DNA of 64,000 bases from positions 7,510,501-7,574,500 of the forward strand of contig NZ_AP024745.1 of NCBI RefSeq assembly GCF_019704555.1. The letters run 5' to 3'. Below, in pieces: positions 59,886-64,000 of the stretch (positions within the stretch are counted from its first letter, which is position 1; each line of letters starts with the position of its first letter). The stretch comes from Actinoplanes sp. L3-i22. GTDB taxonomy: Bacteria; Actinomycetota; Actinomycetes; Mycobacteriales; Micromonosporaceae. The position numbers and the translations under genes are program-made. Below the pieces are notes generated by a model. That model did no database searches. It was not told the DNA's origin and saw only the letters and a program-made list of their open reading frames with translations.

Positions 59886-60350
59886 TCATCGAACCGGCAG
59901 CGGCCCACGGCTCTTGATCGTGCGGATCGCGAACGTGCTGCGGGCGTCGACGACGTGCGGGACGGCCAGGATCTGGTCGAGCAGGATCCGTTCGTACTCG
60001 GCCAGGCTGCCGGCAGCGATCTCGATCAGGAAGTCCGTCTCCCCGGAGATCAGGTAGCACGCCACCACCGCCGGGATCGCCGTCAACGCCGCCTCGACCT
60101 GCGTCGACGTCTCGTGCGAGTGCCGGTTCACCTTCAACTGCACGAAGACCGTCAGCTCCAGCCCGAGCCGCTCCCGGTCCAGCTCGGCCCGGTACCCGGC
60201 GATCACCCCGGCCTGCTCCAGGGCCCGCAGCCGCCGCAGGCACGCCGACGGCGACAGGTTCACCGCCTCGGCCAGCTCGTTGTTCGCGATCCGCCCGTCC
60301 ACCTGCAGCCGGCTCAGAATCGCCCGGTCGGTGGCATCAAAAGAAGACAT
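59886..60350 (-). CDS. Lrp/AsnC-family transcriptional regulator
   Basis: The 154-residue product has the N-terminal helix-turn-helix FDATDRAILSRLQVDGRIAN, NELAEAVNLSPSACLRRLRA. The C-terminal RAM effector domain follows: AELDRERLGLELTVFVQLKV, VEAALTAIPAVVACYLISGE and TDFLIEIAAGSLAEYERILL. It should bind an amino acid and form octamers. ATG 60350 (MSSFDATDR) begins directly at the DNA-binding domain. It is divergent from an amino-acid permease gene, the typical target of such regulators. Confidence 0.92.
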   Translation of the reverse strand: MSSFDATDRAILSRLQVDGRIANNELAEAVNLSPSACLRRLRALEQAGVIAGYRAELDRERLGLELTVFVQLKVNRHSHETSTQVEAALTAIPAVVACYLISGETDFLIEIAAGSLAEYERILLDQILAVPHVVDARSTFAIRTIKSRGPLPVR

Positions 60351-60461
60351 CACAACATTATTTCCCGTACGGCCGTAGCCGCCGCACGAAGTTGCGCCGC
60401 CCCGCCCGCAGGCGCCGAAGTTTGCCATCGCGTGCGGCCCGGATGTCGCGAGGATTGCGTC

Positions 60462-61643
60462 ATGCTCAGCACCCCGCGTGGCATCGCGCTCTACGTCGGC
60501 GCCCTCCTCGGGCCCGGCCTGCTCGTCCTGCCCGGCCTGGCCGCCGACCGGGCCGGCCCCGCCTCGATCGTCGCCTGGGCCCTGCTGCTGGTCCTGTCCG
60601 GCCTGGTCGCCGTGGTCTTCGCCCGGTTCGGCACCGAGCACCGCTCGGCCGGCGGCGTCGCCGACTACGTCACCGCCGGCCTCGGTGAACGCGCCGGGCG
60701 CGCGGCCGGCTGGTGCTTCCTGGCCGGCATCGTCACCGGCGCCCCGATCGTCTGCACGCTCGGCGCCGGCTACCTGACCGGCGGCCACACCGGGCAGGCG
60801 CTGCTCGCCGGCGCGATGCTGGCCCTGCTGATCGCGGTCAGCCGGCGCGGCCTGCGCACCTCGACCGGTGTCCAGCTGGCCATGGTGGCCGTCCTGCTGC
60901 TGGTCCTGGCCCTGGCCGTGGGCGGCGCCCTGCCCGGCTCGGACCCGGCCAACTTCCGCCCGTTCGCCCCGCACGGCTGGTCGGCGATCGGCGACGCGGC
61001 CGCCGTGCTGATGCTCTCGTTCGTCGGCTGGGAGGCGGTCGCCCCGCTGACCGGGCGCTTCGCCGACCCGCGCCGCCAGCTGCCGCGGGTGATCGGCGCC
61101 GCCTTCGCGATCACCGCGGTGCTCTACCTGGCACTGGCCGGCGTCACGATCGCCGCGCTCGGGGCCGGGGCGGGCACCCGGACGCCGATCGCCGCCCTGC
61201 TCACCGTGGCGATCGGGCCGTCCGGCCAGGTGGTCGCGGCGGTGGCGGCGGTGCTGCTGACCCTCGGGACGGTCAACGCGTATCTGAGCGGGGGCGCGGA
61301 GCTGGCTCGTACCCTCAGTCGGTCTTCGTGGTGGTTTCCGGTCAGCCTGACCGGCGCCGGAGTCGTGATCCTCGCCCTGATCGGCCTCGGGGTCGTCCCG
61401 GTCGCCGCCGCGGTGACCATCCCGGTCTCGTTCTTCCTGCTGGTCTACGTCGGCTGCATGCTGTCCGCGGCCCGCTCGATGCACGGCCCGGTGCGCCTGA
61501 TCGCCGCGGTCGCGGCCGCCGCCAACGTGATCATTCTCGGCTACGCGGGCGCCGCCGCCCTCCCGGCGATCCTGGTCGCCGCGGTCGTCGCCGGCACCGC
61601 CCGCCCGGCCCGCCCGACCCGTCAGCTCACCTCCACCGCCTGA
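60462..61643 (+). CDS. APC-family amino acid permease
   Basis: The 393-residue product has about eleven helices and the APC start TPRGIALYVGALLGPGLLVL, PGLAADRAGPASIVAW. ADYVTAGLGERAGRAAGWCF and LSFVGWEAVAPLTGRFADPR follow, together placing it in the YjeH-like group of amino-acid exporters/permeases. The divergent Lrp gene implies amino-acid-responsive control. The last codons encode TRQLTSTA and are the first unit of a 21-base repeat that continues past the TGA stop in the same frame, so the protein's C-terminus may vary between strains. Confidence 0.9.
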   Translation: MLSTPRGIALYVGALLGPGLLVLPGLAADRAGPASIVAWALLLVLSGLVAVVFARFGTEHRSAGGVADYVTAGLGERAGRAAGWCFLAGIVTGAPIVCTLGAGYLTGGHTGQALLAGAMLALLIAVSRRGLRTSTGVQLAMVAVLLLVLALAVGGALPGSDPANFRPFAPHGWSAIGDAAAVLMLSFVGWEAVAPLTGRFADPRRQLPRVIGAAFAITAVLYLALAGVTIAALGAGAGTRTPIAALLTVAIGPSGQVVAAVAAVLLTLGTVNAYLSGGAELARTLSRSSWWFPVSLTGAGVVILALIGLGVVPVAAAVTIPVSFFLLVYVGCMLSAARSMHGPVRLIAAVAAAANVIILGYAGAAALPAILVAAVVAGTARPARPTRQLTSTA

Positions 61644-61703
61644 CGCTTCACCTCCACCGCCCGGCGATCCACCTCCACCGCCGGGCGGATCGCCTCCGCC
61701 GCC
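61628..61703 (+). repeat. Four-unit 21-base repeat running through the permease stop codon
   Basis: The core CACCTCCACCGCC recurs at 61628, 61649 and 61670, with a variant CGCCTCCGCCGCC at 61691: a strict 21-base period. The first unit lies inside the permease gene (TSTA) and the TGA stop at 61641-61643 falls directly after it. In the same frame the later units would read RFTSTA, RRSTSTA and GRIASAA. Confidence 0.85.
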
Positions 61704-61720
61704 GGGCGGTGGGGCCGGGT

Positions 61721-62143
61721 TCAGCCCTTGGCGAGCTCGGCGCGGGCGGCCTGGACCAGCTCGGCGTTGGTGTGGGCGTGGCCCCACAGGCCCCAGCCGC
61801 CCTCGGCCGCCTCGGTGAGCAGCACCCAGGTGCGCTGGGCCAGGGACGGGTCGCCGGCCGCCGCCGCCACGACGGCGGTCAGCCGCTCGACGACCGCGAC
61901 CTGCTTGTCCCGGTCGAGCGCGCCGGCGTTGGTGAGCACCTGGACCCGGACGTAGTCGCTGTCGCCGTCGACGTTGGCGATCGCGTCGGCGGGCAGGTCG
62001 TGCACGAAGGCCGCCGTGTTCTTGCGGAACATCGCGATGTCCGGCACCTGCTCCACCTCCTTGACCGCGGTGGCCAGGTCGATCGCCAGCTGGTGCCGGT
62101 CGGCGAAGGTGCCGGGCGCGGCGTAGACATCGATCATCGGCAT
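61721..62143 (-). CDS. Tautomerase-superfamily protein (4-OT/MSAD-like)
   Basis: The 140-residue product begins MPMIDVYAAPGTFADRHQLA, giving the N-terminal catalytic Pro of the tautomerase superfamily after Met removal. It continues with AFVHDLPADAIANVDGDSDY, VRVQVLTNAGALDRDKQVAV and TWVLLTEAAEGGWGLWGHAH, consistent with a two-domain 4-oxalocrotonate tautomerase-like enzyme. The substrate is unknown. It is preceded by twin palindromes and a TetR gene on the same strand, so it is very likely TetR-controlled. ATG 62143 is chosen because Pro must follow Met. Confidence 0.88.
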   Translation of the reverse strand: MPMIDVYAAPGTFADRHQLAIDLATAVKEVEQVPDIAMFRKNTAAFVHDLPADAIANVDGDSDYVRVQVLTNAGALDRDKQVAVVERLTAVVAAAAGDPSLAQRTWVLLTEAAEGGWGLWGHAHTNAELVQAARAELAKG

Positions 62144-62196
62144 GTTCGTGGGTCCCGTCAGAAAGTGCCTGGTGGCGCTACCGCCCCGGCAACACA

Positions 62197-62257
62197 ATGT
62201 CGATCGACATCATGTCTACGCGCCACCCGCCGCCGCTGTCAATGTCGAGTGACATTG
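62197..62257. promoter_or_regulatory. Twin TetR-type operators between tetR and tautomerase genes
   Basis: ATGTCGATCGACAT at 62197-62210 is a perfect 14-base palindrome. CAATGTCGAGTGACATTG at 62240-62257 has 7-base arms with the same ATGTC/GACAT halves. The centres are 45 bases apart. They lie upstream of the tautomerase gene and downstream of the TetR gene, all on the minus strand. Confidence 0.75.
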
Positions 62258-62359
62258 TGATCCGGCATGGCGTCGCCCGTAGTTCCGGCGGGCGCCGGCG
62301 GATCAGGGCGAGCGGACGGGACGGGGCTCACGCCGTACCCAAATCGCGGTTTTGATCTT

Positions 62360-62968
62360 CTAGGTTTGTGGGGTGAGACGGCGGGCCAGGTCCTCGCGGG
62401 AGCGGTCGAGGAGCTCGGCGGCCAGGGCGGGGTCGCTGTCGCGGACCGCGCGGGAGAGCAGCAGTGCGCCGACCATCTGGCTGAACACCGCGACCGCGGC
62501 GGCCCGGGCAGTGGCCCGGTCCAGGCCGGGCCGGGCCTCGAAGGCGGCCGTGAAACGGTCCAGGTTGCGGGCGAAGCCGTCGGTGTACCGCTGCTGCCCC
62601 GGCCCGCTGAGCCGGGGCGCCTCGCCGGCGAACCCGGCATTCGAGCAACCGTGGTCGATGTCGTCGCGGTGCCGGGGCGACAGGTAGTAGGTCATCTGCT
62701 CCAGCACCGCGTCCCGCCCGTTCGCCTCGGCGTCGGTGATCGCCGCGTCCAGGCTGGACCAGCCATTCGCCATCGCGCGCGCGATAACCGCTTCGACCAG
62801 GGCATCCTTGGAGGCGAAGTGGTTGTAGAAGCCGCCCCGGGTCAGGCCGGCCGCGGCCATCAGCTCGTTGAGACCGACCGCGTCGGCGCCCTTCGCCCGG
62901 AACAGGCGCTCGGCGGCGGCGATGATCTGCTCACGGTTCTGCGTGACCACTTCCCTGGCGACACCCAC
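62360..62968 (-). CDS. TetR-family transcriptional repressor
   Basis: The 202-residue product has the TetR head NREQIIAAAERLFRAKGADA and VGLNELMAAAGLTRGGFYNH, ending in FASKDALVEAVI. The C-terminal domain (YYLSPRHRDDIDHGCSNAGF and QMVGALLLSRAVRDSDPALA) is that of the TetR/NemR-like subgroup, which often senses electrophiles. Cys residue C101 or so in DHGCSNAG is conserved in that subgroup. GTG 62968 is chosen because GGAGGGG lies about 8 bases upstream; TTG 63007 is less likely. It probably represses the tautomerase gene through the twin operators. Confidence 0.9.
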   Translation of the reverse strand: MGVAREVVTQNREQIIAAAERLFRAKGADAVGLNELMAAAGLTRGGFYNHFASKDALVEAVIARAMANGWSSLDAAITDAEANGRDAVLEQMTYYLSPRHRDDIDHGCSNAGFAGEAPRLSGPGQQRYTDGFARNLDRFTAAFEARPGLDRATARAAAVAVFSQMVGALLLSRAVRDSDPALAAELLDRSREDLARRLTPQT

Positions 62969-63029
62969 CAGCGGTCCCCTCCCCGGCCGTCCACCGCAAC
63001 GAGCCAAGACTACCCAGCGTCGATGTCGT

Positions 63030-64000
63030 TCAGATCTTCGCTCCGACCGCGGCCCCGTTGGCCGGGACCAGGAACGTCGAGGTCGCGATCGAGCCGTCGG
63101 CCGCCCGCGGGCCGGTGATCGTGGTGGTGCTGGTGCTCAGCAGCGTCCAGGTGCCGCCGAGGTTCCACGAGTTCCCGGAGGCGGTCGACGAGCCGAGCGC
63201 CACCGCGGTGGCGTTGCCGACGGCGAGGTTCGCGGTCAGCTTCGCGGTCGAGCCACCATCGAAATCAAAACCGGTCTTCACATTCTGGTACGCCGTGGAC
63301 CGGTTCACCACGATCGCGCCGGTGTTGCCGTTGTCGGTGAACCCGTGCGCCGCGTTGCCGAACGCCATGCTGTTGCCGACCACGTGGCTCGCCGCCGGTC
63401 CGGTGCCGCTGCTGCCGCCGAGCTTGAACCCGTTGCCGTCACCGGAGAAGTCCGGGATGCTCCAGCGGTTGTACCCGTTGCCGTACGCGATGGAGTTCTG
63501 GATCGTGATCGGGGAGCTGAAGCTCCAGGCGTCGAAGCCGTCGTCGACGTTGTTCCAGAGCCGGGCCCCGCGCACGATGTTGGCGGCGCCGCTGCCCTCT
63601 TTGACGCCGAGACCGTCGGCGCTCTCGCCGTTCTTGCGCGGGTCCCGGTTGTCGTGGCTGTCCAGGTTCAGGATCAGGTTGCCGGCCGACGCGCCCTGCA
63701 GCTGGAAGCCGGTCTCGTAGTTGTCGTGCGTGATCAGCTGGTCGAAGGTGTTGCCGGTGCAGTTGTCGCAGTACACGCCGTAGGGGCCGTGCGCGATCTC
63801 CAGCCCGGTCAGCTTCCAGTAGGACGCCGCCATGTGGATCGCGCCGCGCTGCGCGGCGGGGATGGTCGACCCGACCGCGCCCGGGGTGTAGCCGAGCGCC
63901 TCCCCGTCGATGACCACCTTCTCGGTGCCGTACCGGGTCAGCGTGATCGGCGCGGCGGCGGTGCCGCTCCTGGTGATCTGCAGGTTGGTGGCGAGCGCGT
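63030..64000 (-). CDS. Pectate lyase, PL9-type parallel beta-helix, 5' end outside window
   Basis: The visible 323 residues are the C-terminal part of a secreted-type parallel beta-helix lyase. YWKLTGLEIAHGPYGVYCDN, TFDQLITHDNYETGFQLQGA and LDSHDNRDPRKNGESADGLG are followed by NNVDDGFDAWSFSSPITIQN. The pattern of NxxDDGFDxW and DxHDNxDP with acidic calcium ligands matches family PL9 pectate lyases, which cleave polygalacturonate by beta-elimination using a lysine (K in DGLGVKEGSG is a candidate region). The frame is open to the right edge, so the N-terminus and signal peptide lie beyond it. The stop is at 63030. Confidence 0.85.
   Translation of the reverse strand, partial: ALATNLQITRSGTAAAPITLTRYGTEKVVIDGEALGYTPGAVGSTIPAAQRGAIHMAASYWKLTGLEIAHGPYGVYCDNCTGNTFDQLITHDNYETGFQLQGASAGNLILNLDSHDNRDPRKNGESADGLGVKEGSGAANIVRGARLWNNVDDGFDAWSFSSPITIQNSIAYGNGYNRWSIPDFSGDGNGFKLGGSSGTGPAASHVVGNSMAFGNAAHGFTDNGNTGAIVVNRSTAYQNVKTGFDFDGGSTAKLTANLAVGNATAVALGSSTASGNSWNLGGTWTLLSTSTTTITGPRAADGSIATSTFLVPANGAAVGAKI

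Noticed and set aside
1..64000. CRISPR arrays, tRNA or rRNA genes
   Set aside because: No spaced direct-repeat array and no recognisable cloverleaf or rRNA sequence were seen by eye; a tRNA could still be missed without a covariance-model scan.

Overview
The window is high-GC, tightly packed, mostly GTG/ATG-started bacterial DNA. It carries secreted CBM13 and pectate-lyase-type beta-helix proteins, DUF397/XRE pairs, PadR, TetR and MarR regulators, a DUF1906 protein and ANTAR signalling. This set points to a soil filamentous actinobacterium; Actinoplanes or another Micromonosporaceae member is my inference from gene content, not from a marker gene. No rRNA, tRNA or CRISPR array was recognised.

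Layout. 1-4.9 kb: a minus-strand two-gene conflict-type operon, a trypco2 protein followed by a trypsin-NACHT STAND protein. 5.3-7.6 kb: a secreted CBM13 beta-helix carbohydrate-active protein behind a perfect LacI-type palindrome, then a Nudix remnant. 7.7-12.7 kb: a DHFR/RibD-fold reductase, an AraC regulator, a small Cys-rich protein, a divergent TetR/NAD(P)-binding pair sharing an operator, and a PAS-histidine kinase-receiver hybrid. 12.8-18.3 kb: a six-gene operon of DUF1684 plus a complete peptide/nickel-type ABC importer. 18.4-22.3 kb: a membrane protein, a secreted I36-like protein, a divergent EamA exporter/MarR pair with twin operators, and an NTF2-like/P-loop kinase fusion. 22.3-25.9 kb: a decayed stretch holding barstar, MFS and hypothetical-gene remnants, a CBS-type PLP enzyme, and an MFS gene with a short N-terminus. 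25.9-30.6 kb: a coupled cell-wall pair (DUF1906 protein and a degenerate M15-like Tat protein) and small genes. 30.6-33.7 kb: pyruvate formate-lyase and its activase behind a DosR-like box. 33.7-37.8 kb: MmcQ/YjbR, GAF-ANTAR and CHASE3-HAMP histidine kinase genes. 37.8-39.1 kb: an intact IS630 element. 39.3-40.6 kb: an operon of a Uma2 nuclease and two tandem paralogues of unknown function. 40.7-45 kb: a zinc-free alcohol dehydrogenase/quinone reductase-like enzyme with twin operators, an alpha/beta hydrolase, and PadR plus a polytopic membrane protein. 45-53.4 kb: a pRiA4b ORF-3-like protein, an XRE/MmyB regulator, a lone FtsX-ectodomain protein, a membrane protein, DUF4262, a GIY-YIG nuclease, an SCO6745-family protein, a second DHFR-like reductase and an MFS exporter. 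53.5-58.1 kb: a complete branched-chain amino-acid-type (Liv) ABC operon. 58.3-64 kb: an XRE/DUF397 pair, a divergent Lrp/APC permease pair, a TetR/tautomerase unit with twin operators, and the 3' part of a PL9-type pectate lyase running off the window.

Themes. Nutrient capture is represented by peptide and Liv importers, an APC permease and two secreted beta-helix polysaccharide enzymes. Many genes are small regulator-target units whose operators can be read directly as palindromes. The most notable candidates for little-described biology are the trypco2/trypsin-NACHT operon, the Uma2-plus-paralogues operon, the DUF1906/M15-like pair, and a 21-base repeat that runs through the stop codon of the APC permease.
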